Positions 16,776-24,870 of a DNA stretch of 39,645 bases are shown here, one piece after another. The stretch covers positions 1-39,645 of the forward strand of contig CAITND010000223.1 of assembly GCA_903893625.1 (NCBI GenBank), written 5' to 3'. The notes under the pieces are model-generated. The model did no database searches. It saw only the letters and a list, made by a program, of their open reading frames with translations, and was not told the DNA's origin. How positions within the stretch are numbered: position 1 is the first letter of the stretch; every line of letters begins with the position of its first letter. A program made the position numbers and the translations under genes. This DNA is from an uncultured Oscillatoriales cyanobacterium. Its GTDB lineage: Bacteria; Cyanobacteriota; Cyanobacteriia; Cyanobacteriales; Microcoleaceae.

Positions 16776-17852
16776 ATGCAACAAACACCGATTATTCTAA
16801 TTATTGATGATGAACCCGATAATTTCGATGTCATTGATAATTTACTGGCAAACGAAGGCTATGAATTAGGTTATGTTTCTAACGTCAAACAAACTCTGAA
16901 ACTTCTCGAAACTTCTCAACCTGATGTAATTTTGCTGGATGTGATGATGCCAGAAATTAATGGCATAGAATTCTGTAAATTATTTAAAGCCAATCCCCAA
17001 TGGTCACATATTCCAGTGATTATGGTGACAGCCCTTTCAGGTAAAGAAGATTTATCCCAATGTTTAGAGGCGGGTGCTGATGATTTTATTAGTAAACCCG
17101 TCGATGGAACTGAACTGCGAGCTAGAGTACGTTCAATGTTACGCATTAAGCAACAGTATGATCGAATACAAACGCTGCTGCAATTGCGTGAAGACATGGT
17201 GAACATGATAGTACATGATCTTAGAAATCCTCTTACGGGTATTGTTCTTTCAACCGCGTTACTGAAAAAGTCAGGGTTATCACCGGAAAAAAAGGAGAAA
17301 AAAATTCAACAAATTGAGGCAAGTACCGCTAAATTACAACTTATGATTGATAGTTTATTGATGATGGCTAAGTTAGAATCGGGTAAGATGATGCTCAATT
17401 TTACAACAATTGACTTAGGTGAACTTTGTACGTCAGTTATCCAAGATTTTGAGTTGATCGCCCATCAGAAAAACATTACAATTGTTCCAGATTTACCTGC
17501 TCTGGGGGGTAACGTTTCAGTAGATGCTTTTATCTTTCGCCGAGTCATTGATAATTTACTTTCTAATGCGATTAAGTTTTCCCCTAGTGAAACCCCGATC
17601 TTATTACAAGCAAAATATTTAGAAAATGGGGGGGCTACAGTGAAATTGATTGATTCAGGGCCAGGTGTTACTGAAAAAACCCGAAAAACACTTTTTGAAA
17701 AATATGAGATTGGTACAATTCGGGAAGGAGTGAGTCAAATTGGTTTAGGTTTAGCGTTTTGCAAAATCGCAATAGAAGCCCATGGCGGTAGTATTTCCTT
17801 GGAAGATCATCACCCAAAAGGATCTATTTTTACAATTCATATTCCTGGGTAA
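16776..17852 (+). CDS. Response regulator-histidine kinase fusion (REC-HisKA-HATPase)
   Basis: The 358-residue protein has an N-terminal receiver (Asp9/10, phospho-Asp55 in LLDVMMP, Lys107 in SKPVD), then a kinase with His147 in VHDLRNPLTG, an N box VIDNLLSNAIKF, DSGPGV and GLGLAFCK. It has no membrane segment and no DNA-binding output. Receiver-first kinases like this often take phosphate from, or are gated by, another kinase; the gene begins 4 bases after the hybrid kinase with AAGGAG inside the upstream coding end, so they are surely cotranscribed and probably form one relay. Its stop codon is immediately followed, in the same frame, by a fragment of the deaminase gene. Confidence 0.94.
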   Translation: MQQTPIILIIDDEPDNFDVIDNLLANEGYELGYVSNVKQTLKLLETSQPDVILLDVMMPEINGIEFCKLFKANPQWSHIPVIMVTALSGKEDLSQCLEAGADDFISKPVDGTELRARVRSMLRIKQQYDRIQTLLQLREDMVNMIVHDLRNPLTGIVLSTALLKKSGLSPEKKEKKIQQIEASTAKLQLMIDSLLMMAKLESGKMMLNFTTIDLGELCTSVIQDFELIAHQKNITIVPDLPALGGNVSVDAFIFRRVIDNLLSNAIKFSPSETPILLQAKYLENGGATVKLIDSGPGVTEKTRKTLFEKYEIGTIREGVSQIGLGLAFCKIAIEAHGGSISLEDHHPKGSIFTIHIPG

Positions 17853-18125
17853 TCAGAAGTATTTAAAATGGCGGTGAGAATTTGTCACTTAGATCGACCG
17901 TTTCAAGATTGGTTATGTAGTGTAACAAAAACCCCGGCGGATTTGATGGGTTTATCGGATGTTGGACGCATTGGTGTTGGACTGGCGGCGGATTTTATTA
18001 TTTTTAAAGGACGTTATTTGAGTGAAATATTATCTCGTTCTCAGAGCGATCGGATTGTGGTGAGAAATGGTATACTAATAACAGAGTCACTCCCTGATTA
18101 CACGGAGCTAGATTCTTTAATTTGA
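17853..18125 (+). pseudogene. Truncated duplicate of the cytosine deaminase 3' end
   Basis: Codons 2 onward after the kinase stop (SEVFKMAVRICHLDRPF...) reproduce the last about 90 residues of the 11456-12784 deaminase, ending at a TGA at 18123-18125. From the internal ATG at 17868, 72 of 85 residues are identical by my count. All metal-binding residues are missing, so it cannot be an active enzyme. The 268-bp DNA match (17855-18122) is gap-free. Many differences are synonymous or conservative, suggesting some period under selection, either as part of a full second deaminase that later lost its 5' part or by gene conversion. It could still be translated as a short peptide. Confidence 0.92.
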
Positions 18126-18215
18126 GCAGGGTACCCATCTATTCAATTTGAGGATAACTCCATAGAGTCCGTAATCTGATCTTGTACTACGGAAAAGTTT
18201 CGCAGAATCACTAGA

Positions 18216-19688
18216 ATGCTTATGAGAATGTATGATAGTCTATATATTTTTAAAACCTTAATTCTTCGAGTTGTGGCGATCCTAATTTTTACTGAGATCA
18301 TTGCAGGTGATATTCATGCCTCCGATGCTCAATTGCTATTACCAAACCGAAGGTTAACGCCTTCAGACCCTCAAGTTTCACCCGCCAATCTACAGGTTGA
18401 AGCCTATACTTTGGGAGCCGGGGATTTGCTGCGGGTTGATGTTTTAGATGTACCCGAATACAGTGGTGAATATTTAATCTTAAGTGATGGCACAATTGGT
18501 TTACCGTTAATTGGAAATATTTCGGTTACTGGGTTAACGGTTTTACAACTGGCTGAGATTATTGCTAAAAAGTATCAGCCTTATGTTCAAAAACCCATTA
18601 CCACCGTCACAATTATGGCACCTCGACCGATGACTATTGCTGTTTCAGGAGAAGTAAATCACCCTGGAACCTATACCATGAGCTTATCAGTTCCCAGTGG
18701 TGCTACTCGTCAATTTCAGTTTTATAAAGTCACCCAACTGTTACAACAAGCGGGAGGAATTACCCAATCGGCGGATATTAGTCGGGTTAGAATTGAACGA
18801 AATATCCCTCAAAAACAGTCAATTACAGTTAACTTAAAACAGTTAATTGAAACGGGTGATCTCAGTCAAGATCTGGTGTTGCGAGATGGAGATCGGATTT
18901 ATGTTCCTCAAGCCGAAACCATTGATGCTTTAAGTATTCGTCAACTCAATTCTGCCAGTTTTGCACCGCAAAAAATTGATCCCTTTCCCATTATTGTTGT
19001 TGGAGAAGTGTTTAATCCGGGGACTCATATCGTGGGAGAAAAAGCCACTGAAACCAGACAACCCCCAACGGTGACAGAGGCGATTAAGTTAGCGGGAGGA
19101 ATTACTCCCTTGGCAAATATTCGGGAGATTCAACTGCGACGTCTAACGCAAAATGCAGAAGAACAGGTTGTTAATATTAATTTATGGGAATTGTTGCGAA
19201 CTGGAGACGTAAAACAGGATATGACCTTGCAACCGGGAGACTCGATTTTGATCCCCAAAGCAACAGGAATTAATCCCACGGAAGTTGCCGAGTTAGGAAA
19301 AGCAAGTTTTTCTCCTCATACCATTCAAGTATCAGTAGTGGGAGAAGTTAAAAATCCGGGTACTCTGGAAATTCCCCTCGATACCACCTTAAATGAGGCA
19401 ATATTAGGGGCGGGAGGATTTAATTTAATTCGCGCTCGTCAAAATCAAGTTCAATTGCTACGTTTAAATCCTGATGGCACCGTATCACAGCGAGATATAA
19501 AGGTAAATTGGACAGAAGGAGTTAATGAAGCTTTAAATCCAATTTTGCAACAGAATGATGTGATTATTGTCGGGCGATCTACTTTAAGCAGTACAGGGGA
19601 TACTTTGGAAGAAGCCTTTCGACCTTTGCAATCCTTCATAAATCTGTTATCTATTATGAATACGATTACACGACTGTTTATGAATTGA
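18216..19688 (+). CDS. Polysaccharide export protein (Wza/OPX-like) with three SLBB domains
   Basis: OPX proteins form the outer-membrane or periplasmic channel that lets capsular or extracellular polysaccharide out. The 490-residue protein has an N-terminal hydrophobic segment (about 12-35), a poly_export domain (about 63-135: YTLGAGDLLRVDVLDVPEYSGEY ... GTIGLPLIGNI), and three SLBB-type domains, each starting with a near-identical turn: GEVNHPGTY (145), GEVFNPGTH and GEVKNPGTL. There is no lipobox cysteine, unlike enterobacterial Wza. Several in-frame ATGs (18216, 18222, 18228) are possible starts. It heads an operon with a BY-kinase (38-base gap) and a Wzy-like polymerase. Confidence 0.94.
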   Translation: MLMRMYDSLYIFKTLILRVVAILIFTEIIAGDIHASDAQLLLPNRRLTPSDPQVSPANLQVEAYTLGAGDLLRVDVLDVPEYSGEYLILSDGTIGLPLIGNISVTGLTVLQLAEIIAKKYQPYVQKPITTVTIMAPRPMTIAVSGEVNHPGTYTMSLSVPSGATRQFQFYKVTQLLQQAGGITQSADISRVRIERNIPQKQSITVNLKQLIETGDLSQDLVLRDGDRIYVPQAETIDALSIRQLNSASFAPQKIDPFPIIVVGEVFNPGTHIVGEKATETRQPPTVTEAIKLAGGITPLANIREIQLRRLTQNAEEQVVNINLWELLRTGDVKQDMTLQPGDSILIPKATGINPTEVAELGKASFSPHTIQVSVVGEVKNPGTLEIPLDTTLNEAILGAGGFNLIRARQNQVQLLRLNPDGTVSQRDIKVNWTEGVNEALNPILQQNDVIIVGRSTLSSTGDTLEEAFRPLQSFINLLSIMNTITRLFMN

Positions 19689-19726
19689 AATCAATTGTTT
19701 ATGATCAATAGCGATAGGTTAAAACA

Positions 19727-21907
19727 ATGGTAAACCGAGAATCAATCGATTTAGATTTTAGTCGGTATTTACTGACTTTGAAACAGCGATGGTTTATTGT
19801 GATCGGAATTTTTATGTTGTTTGTAGGTTTAGCCTTGTATGGAACTCGGTTTCTCAAGCCAACCTATGAAGCAACAGGAAAGCTATTATTTGAAGTGGAT
19901 CGAACTTCATCCTTAGCCGGAATTGGTAAAGGATTGGGAGAGTTAAAAGCTTTATTATCCGATCAAACGCCTTTGAGTACGCAAATTGAGATTATGCAAT
20001 CGAGTCCTTTATTAGAAAAAACGATTAAAATTCTGAAATTAACGGATTCCCAGGGGAATTTGATTGAACCGGGTTCTCTGAGAAGTCAACTCAAAATTAA
20101 GATTCTGGGTGGGACTGATATTGTTGAAATTTCCTGTAGCAGTAAACAAGCCAAAGAAACCGCCGATGTGATCAATACATTGATGGGGGTTTATATGTCA
20201 GTTGTCGATCAAAATAATCGCAAGGATGCTGCTAAAGCTCGTGATTTTATTGTGGAACAACTTCCTGCGGTTCAGAAAGAAGTGTTTAAAGCTGAACAAG
20301 CTTTAAGAGATTTTAAAGAAAAAAATCAGGTTTTGAATTTAGAGCAAGAGTTTGGATCGGCGGTGAATGGATTATCGGATTTGAATCGACAAATTACAAC
20401 GCTTGAATCTCAACTCAATGGAATCAATAGTTTATCAAAAGCTTTAGGAAATCAAGTCGGTTTAGATTTAGAAGAAGCGATCGCATTGAATACCTTAAGT
20501 CAATCACCTTTGATGAAAAGTACATTAGTGGAATTAGAAAAAGTCGAATCGGATTTAACAAATGAAAGAAAACGGTTTCGGGATCAGAATCCTAGAATTA
20601 TTGCTTTAATTGCTAAAAAAGAGGTTCTAACAGCCACCTTACAAAAGCAAATTGATCAAATTTTAGGAAAAAATATTTCCCTTCTCAGAGGATTATTAAC
20701 TAGTCAAGGGAATAATAACTTACTGCAAGAATATGTAAATACAGAAACCCAACGTCTGGATTTAACTCAGCAGTTAAATTCTCTTTATGAATCTCGTGCG
20801 GCTTATCAAAAACGAGCCAGTATTTTACCCAAATTGGAACAACAACAGAATGAACTAGAACGCAAAGTTCAGGTAGCACGAGTGACCTATGAAACCTTGT
20901 TAAAAAATTTAGAAGAAGTTCAAGTGGCAGAAAATAAAAGAATTGATAATACCAGAATTATTGAAAATGCTGTTGTTCCTGAAAATGGGAAAACTCAAAA
21001 ATCCCAACTCCTTGTACTAGGAGTGATGTTAGGTTTAATTTCTTCAACCGCATCGGTTTTATTATTAGATATTTTAGATAAATCCGTTAGAAGCACTCAA
21101 GAAATTAAAAATGTATTTGATTATAAGCTAATTGGGATTATTCCATTTATTCCCAAAAATCGCTCTTTTAAATTTAGCCGAATCAGAAAAAATCCTTTTG
21201 TACCTGTGATCGAACCATCGAATTCTTTAGTCAGTGAACTCTATCGGATGATGCAGGCAAATTTAAGGTTAATGACTTCAGATAAAACGTTAAAAGTGAT
21301 TGTTGTCACCAGTGCCGTGACCCGGGAAGGAAAATCAACAATTTCCGCGAATTTAGCGGCGAGTATTGCTCAATTAGGATATCGAGTTTTATTAATTGAT
21401 GGGGATATGCGTCAACCGTTTCAGCATCAAATTTGGGGGTTAGTTAATACCCCTGGATTATGTGATATTTTAGCAGAACCCCTAGAATTGAGTTCTGTAA
21501 TTCGTCAAGGCATGGAACGGTTAGATGTGTTAACGGCGGGTCTCATATCTCCCAATCCTTTAGGATTATTAGATTCTCAAAATATGGCTTTATTAATCCA
21601 GAATGTTTCTAAACGGTATGATTTTGTAATTATCGATACGCCGCCCTTAATTGTAGCGGCAGATGCTTTAATTTTAAGCCAAATGGCGCAGGGGATTTTA
21701 TTAGTCAGTCGTCCTGGAGTGATTGATCGAGAAACGGCGATCACAGTCAAAGAAATTTTAGACCATTCTGGTCAACGAGTTTTGGGTTTAGTCGTTAATG
21801 GGATTAATAAAAATGAGTTAAATCAGTATTTTCATCATGCCAAACGTTATGCTTCCCCAGCCTCAAAAAATTCTGATTTTTATCATCATCCTTATAAAAG
21901 AAATTAA
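19727..21907 (+). CDS. Wzc-like polysaccharide co-polymerase / BY-family tyrosine kinase
   Basis: This inner-membrane protein controls chain length and export of polysaccharides through cycles of tyrosine autophosphorylation. The 726-residue protein has a Wzz domain framed by membrane segments at about 23-40 and 428-448, with a long coiled-coil periplasmic part between (about 180-400). A cytoplasmic BY-kinase follows, with Walker A SAVTREGKS (529-537), Walker A' LLIDGD (555-560) and Walker B VIIDTPP (634-640). The C-terminal tail carries four tyrosines (NQYFHH, RYAS, DFYHHPYKRN), the usual autophosphorylation cluster. Kinase and co-polymerase are fused in one chain, as in Proteobacteria and cyanobacteria. 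Confidence 0.95.
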   Translation: MVNRESIDLDFSRYLLTLKQRWFIVIGIFMLFVGLALYGTRFLKPTYEATGKLLFEVDRTSSLAGIGKGLGELKALLSDQTPLSTQIEIMQSSPLLEKTIKILKLTDSQGNLIEPGSLRSQLKIKILGGTDIVEISCSSKQAKETADVINTLMGVYMSVVDQNNRKDAAKARDFIVEQLPAVQKEVFKAEQALRDFKEKNQVLNLEQEFGSAVNGLSDLNRQITTLESQLNGINSLSKALGNQVGLDLEEAIALNTLSQSPLMKSTLVELEKVESDLTNERKRFRDQNPRIIALIAKKEVLTATLQKQIDQILGKNISLLRGLLTSQGNNNLLQEYVNTETQRLDLTQQLNSLYESRAAYQKRASILPKLEQQQNELERKVQVARVTYETLLKNLEEVQVAENKRIDNTRIIENAVVPENGKTQKSQLLVLGVMLGLISSTASVLLLDILDKSVRSTQEIKNVFDYKLIGIIPFIPKNRSFKFSRIRKNPFVPVIEPSNSLVSELYRMMQANLRLMTSDKTLKVIVVTSAVTREGKSTISANLAASIAQLGYRVLLIDGDMRQPFQHQIWGLVNTPGLCDILAEPLELSSVIRQGMERLDVLTAGLISPNPLGLLDSQNMALLIQNVSKRYDFVIIDTPPLIVAADALILSQMAQGILLVSRPGVIDRETAITVKEILDHSGQRVLGLVVNGINKNELNQYFHHAKRYASPASKNSDFYHHPYKRN

Positions 21908-21918
21908 AGAAATTGACA

Positions 21919-23208
21919 ATGAAAGAAAAACCGAAATCATTGCTCGAAAAAATAGAAACCGTTTTTAATATTTTAGCTATTACTCATTATACTGCTGATT
22001 GGGTTCCCTTAATTGTATCAGGGGGAGCTAGTGAAGGAGATGGTTCGGTTTATCCTACCAATTTAGCAATGAATATAGCCCTTTATTTTTTAACTTATTT
22101 GGGAGCTATTTTCTTCTTAATATTACGCTGGAAAAAAGCACTCTATTTTATTAGTAAAGATAGAATTATTATTACAATTGTCGGCATTGCTATTGCTTCT
22201 ATAACCTGGTCTGATGATCCCCCAACAACAATAAAAACTTTAGTCTCTTTAATTGGAACCACCATTTTTGGAATCTATCTTGGATCTCGATATTCGCTGA
22301 AGGAACAAGTTAGAATCTTAGGCTGGACATATTTATTTATCTTGATTTTAAGCCTACTATTTATTGGCGGATTACCTCGATATGGAATTATGGGGGCTAT
22401 TCATAGCGGAGCATTTCGAGGAATTTTTACCCATAAAAATCTTTTTGGAAGATTTCTCGCCCTGAGTATGATTGTGTTCTTAATGTTCAAAACTATTTTG
22501 CCACCAAAAAAGACTTGGATTGCCCAATTCTGTATCGGATTAATTCTGATTCTTTTACCTTTAGTTCGCTCAACAACCAGTATGATTAATACAGGGATTT
22601 TGTTGATGGCGTTATTAGCATATCAGACCTTTCGCTTCCGCTATGTGATCATGGTTCCGGCATTTTTAAGTTTAGCAACGCTCTCCGGTGTTCTCTATTA
22701 TTTATACACCTATTATTCCAGTTTAGTGTTTTCTTCCTTGGGCAAAGATCCCTCTTTTTCGGGTCGGACAGACCTATGGAAGTATGCTTGGGATATGATC
22801 GAAAAACAATTCTGGTTGGGTTATGGTTGGGGTGCATTTTGGAGAGGGTTAGGTGGCCCATCTGGATACATCATTCGGATGGCCCAATGGCAGGTTCCTA
22901 ATTCCCACAACGGTTGGATAGATTTGTGGTTAGATTTAGGTTTTGTGGGAGTATTTGCTTATGCTGTTGGATTTGCAATCAATTTAATCCGTTCCCTTTG
23001 GTTAGCTCGTTACACCACAACATTATATGGTCTTTGGCCTTTAATTTATTTAACCTATACCCTGATATCAACCTTGACTGAAACCGGATTAGTTGCTCGC
23101 AATAGTATTTTTTGGGTATTATATATTGCCATTTCTATTACAATGGCTGAACCCGATTTAGAGGAAAATCATCGGGTTGAGCCGAAAGCATTAGAATCTA
23201 AACCTTAG
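21919..23208 (+). CDS. O-antigen ligase / Wzy-type polysaccharide polymerase
   Basis: The 429-residue protein is a polytopic membrane protein with roughly ten membrane segments and the Wzy_C/O-antigen ligase pattern: FRGIFTHKNLFGRFLAL before the large periplasmic loop, then SGRTDLWKYAWDMI, GYGWGAFWRG and NSHNGWIDLWLDLGFVGVF. Such proteins polymerise lipid-linked repeat units or ligate finished chains. As third gene after OPX and Wzc-like genes it is most likely the polymerase of the same EPS pathway. No flippase or glycosyltransferase genes are adjacent, so those must be elsewhere. I chose the ATG at 21919 over the TTG at 21913. Its 3' end overlaps the convergent 23198-23866 gene by 11 bases. 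Confidence 0.92.
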   Translation: MKEKPKSLLEKIETVFNILAITHYTADWVPLIVSGGASEGDGSVYPTNLAMNIALYFLTYLGAIFFLILRWKKALYFISKDRIIITIVGIAIASITWSDDPPTTIKTLVSLIGTTIFGIYLGSRYSLKEQVRILGWTYLFILILSLLFIGGLPRYGIMGAIHSGAFRGIFTHKNLFGRFLALSMIVFLMFKTILPPKKTWIAQFCIGLILILLPLVRSTTSMINTGILLMALLAYQTFRFRYVIMVPAFLSLATLSGVLYYLYTYYSSLVFSSLGKDPSFSGRTDLWKYAWDMIEKQFWLGYGWGAFWRGLGGPSGYIIRMAQWQVPNSHNGWIDLWLDLGFVGVFAYAVGFAINLIRSLWLARYTTTLYGLWPLIYLTYTLISTLTETGLVARNSIFWVLYIAISITMAEPDLEENHRVEPKALESKP

Positions 23209-23866
23209 CTTTAGTAGAACGTTGAGCGTGAATATAATTAAACACACTTTTATCCCCAATATCCCCTGGAATTCCTTGGAAGACTTTTCGACCTGCAAAA
23301 ATGATAAATTGAATCGCCCAAAATGCTAAGAAAATTCTTTGAGCCGAAACCGACCAAATTCCCGCAATAAATCCCAGTAATAACAGGGGAACTAGAGGCG
23401 TTAATAACTTGGTTTCCATGCGATTAAAACAGAAGGCTTCTTTAAAATAAATTCCTGTTAAAGCCACAAAGGTAAACCCCACCCCAAACAACGTATAAGG
23501 ATGGTGATAAATTGTTAACGCTAAGGGTTCTTCATCGACCCAAGCAAACACCGCCGAAGCAATTCCCCCAATTAACCAAAAGAGTTGGAGGAGTTGGTGT
23601 AACGGAATCAAATAAATATGAATCGTCAATAAACTCACCCCCAACCCCAACCAAAAACAAAAGTAGATGGGGGTTAATACTTGCAGGGCTAATGGGTTAT
23701 TTCCTCGGAACAAAATTAATCCCGTTGCTACCGTAAAGCAGATGGCTGCTATAATTAAGCCAGTTCGGTAAATGATCACGCTCCAACGATCATTCTCGTT
23801 GATGGTGTACTCGCCAAACTGTCCTTGATAAATAACGGGTATAGCGGGTTGTTGTGTTTGTACCAT
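23198..23866 (-). CDS. DUF2301 family integral membrane protein
   Basis: The 222-residue protein has a soluble N-terminus of about 30 residues and about seven hydrophobic segments, with short loops such as WVDEEPLALTIYHHPYTLFGVG and YFKEAFCFNRMETKLLTP. The arrangement and these loops fit the cyanobacterial and plant DUF2301 membrane proteins, whose function is unknown to me. It converges on the Wzy-like gene, with an 11-base tail-to-tail overlap, and is not part of that operon. Confidence 0.8.
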   Translation of the reverse strand: MVQTQQPAIPVIYQGQFGEYTINENDRWSVIIYRTGLIIAAICFTVATGLILFRGNNPLALQVLTPIYFCFWLGLGVSLLTIHIYLIPLHQLLQLFWLIGGIASAVFAWVDEEPLALTIYHHPYTLFGVGFTFVALTGIYFKEAFCFNRMETKLLTPLVPLLLLGFIAGIWSVSAQRIFLAFWAIQFIIFAGRKVFQGIPGDIGDKSVFNYIHAQRSTKAKV

Positions 23867-24064
23867 AATTGTCTCCCCTTGAGAATACTAAAAAGACCTG
23901 TAGCACGATATACTAAATTTTACTCCCTTCCCAATAGAAAAATCTTGAGGTCGAGATTGGTCGAGATGTGACTTAAAACGTCTCTACAACTAAAAACCTT
24001 ACAAAAGATCAATTAGAAATCATCTAGGGTTGAGACGAAGAACTACTGTGCTTGGTGTAACAGA

Positions 24065-24697
24065 ATGTCTAAATTGTATCAGAACAAAAACAAAAAGAAA
24101 TTACAACCACCAGGAGATGATTTGAAACCCCTTCAAATCGATGAAACGATTGTATCGGGTTTATTGAATAAACAAAGAGATAGCTTCAAAGAGGAGTTAA
24201 TGAATTCCATGACGAGTCTCATTGAACAAATGGAGTCAATGGGATTAATTAATGCCGAAAGTTTGTTTGAAGATGAAAACTTTAATGTTGAAGAATTTGA
24301 GGGGAAAATCAAGAAAATATTAGGAAATGGCAACCTAGATGTTACCTCCAAAACTTTAAATCGATATCTCAAGTATTTAAAAGAAAAGATTGAAATGCCT
24401 TGTTATTTAACAGGAGCAGAGGAATTTATTTGGGAAGAAGAATATCTCTATGGTGATGGAAATGCTAAAGATTATGAAAAGCTGAAAAAAACGAATCCTT
24501 CTTACACGGATATTTTTTCATTAGAACAGTTTCAGGGTGGAGTTGATGAAATGGATGGAATTATTGTAGATGTTAAACGGGTCAGTGATCATCGAAAATT
24601 TGCCCTTCCCTTAGCAGAATTAGAAGTATCAGATGAAGATTCTGCAAACTATACTTTGGTAGAAGATTATTTAACGTGGTTTGTGAATTATTTATAA
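24065..24697 (+). CDS. Orphan acidic soluble protein, function unknown
   Basis: I do not recognise this 210-residue protein with confidence. It begins with a basic stretch (SKLYQNKNKKKLQPPGDD), continues with acidic helical segments (FKEELMNSMTSLIEQMESMG), and ends in a compact-looking domain with CYLTGAEEFIWEEEYLYGDG, an inner FSLEQFQGGVDEMDGIIVDV strand, and FALPLAELEVSDEDSANYTL followed by VEDYLTWFVNYL. The end weakly recalls small cyanobacterial calcium-binding (CcbP-like) domains, which also finish with a PLA.LE..D...........W pattern; this is from memory and low confidence. It has no signal peptide or membrane segment and stands alone on this strand, followed directly by a heptamer repeat tract. 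Confidence 0.75.
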   Translation: MSKLYQNKNKKKLQPPGDDLKPLQIDETIVSGLLNKQRDSFKEELMNSMTSLIEQMESMGLINAESLFEDENFNVEEFEGKIKKILGNGNLDVTSKTLNRYLKYLKEKIEMPCYLTGAEEFIWEEEYLYGDGNAKDYEKLKKTNPSYTDIFSLEQFQGGVDEMDGIIVDVKRVSDHRKFALPLAELEVSDEDSANYTLVEDYLTWFVNYL

Positions 24698-24699
24698 CA

Positions 24700-24853
24700 G
24701 GGAATAGGAAATTACGAATTACGAATTACGAATTACGAATTACGAATTACGAATTACGAATTACGAATTACGAATTACGAATTACGAATTACGAATTACG
24801 AATGGGGAACAGGAAATAGAAGATTTCTTCCCCATTAACTCTTTCCTATTCCC
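24700..24853. repeat. Heptamer tandem repeat (AATTACG x13) flanked by 12-bp inverted repeats
   Basis: Positions 24710-24800 are exactly 13 head-to-tail copies of AATTACG without a mismatch. The tract is flanked by GGGAATAGGAAA (24700-24711) and its exact reverse complement TTTCCTATTCCC (24842-24853). It fits the heptameric short tandemly repeated sequences known from filamentous cyanobacteria. It lies between the convergent 24065-24697 and 24871-25614 genes. Confidence 0.95.
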
Positions 24854-24870
24854 TATTTCCTATGGCCTTT

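Noticed and set aside
23198-23208. 11-bp overlap of the Wzy-like and DUF2301 genes as a sign of a wrong stop or frameshift
   Set aside because: Both proteins end naturally and short tail-to-tail overlaps are common; nothing suggests an error.
24700-24853. CRISPR array
   Set aside because: The 7-bp units are directly adjacent with no spacers, and no cas genes are present.
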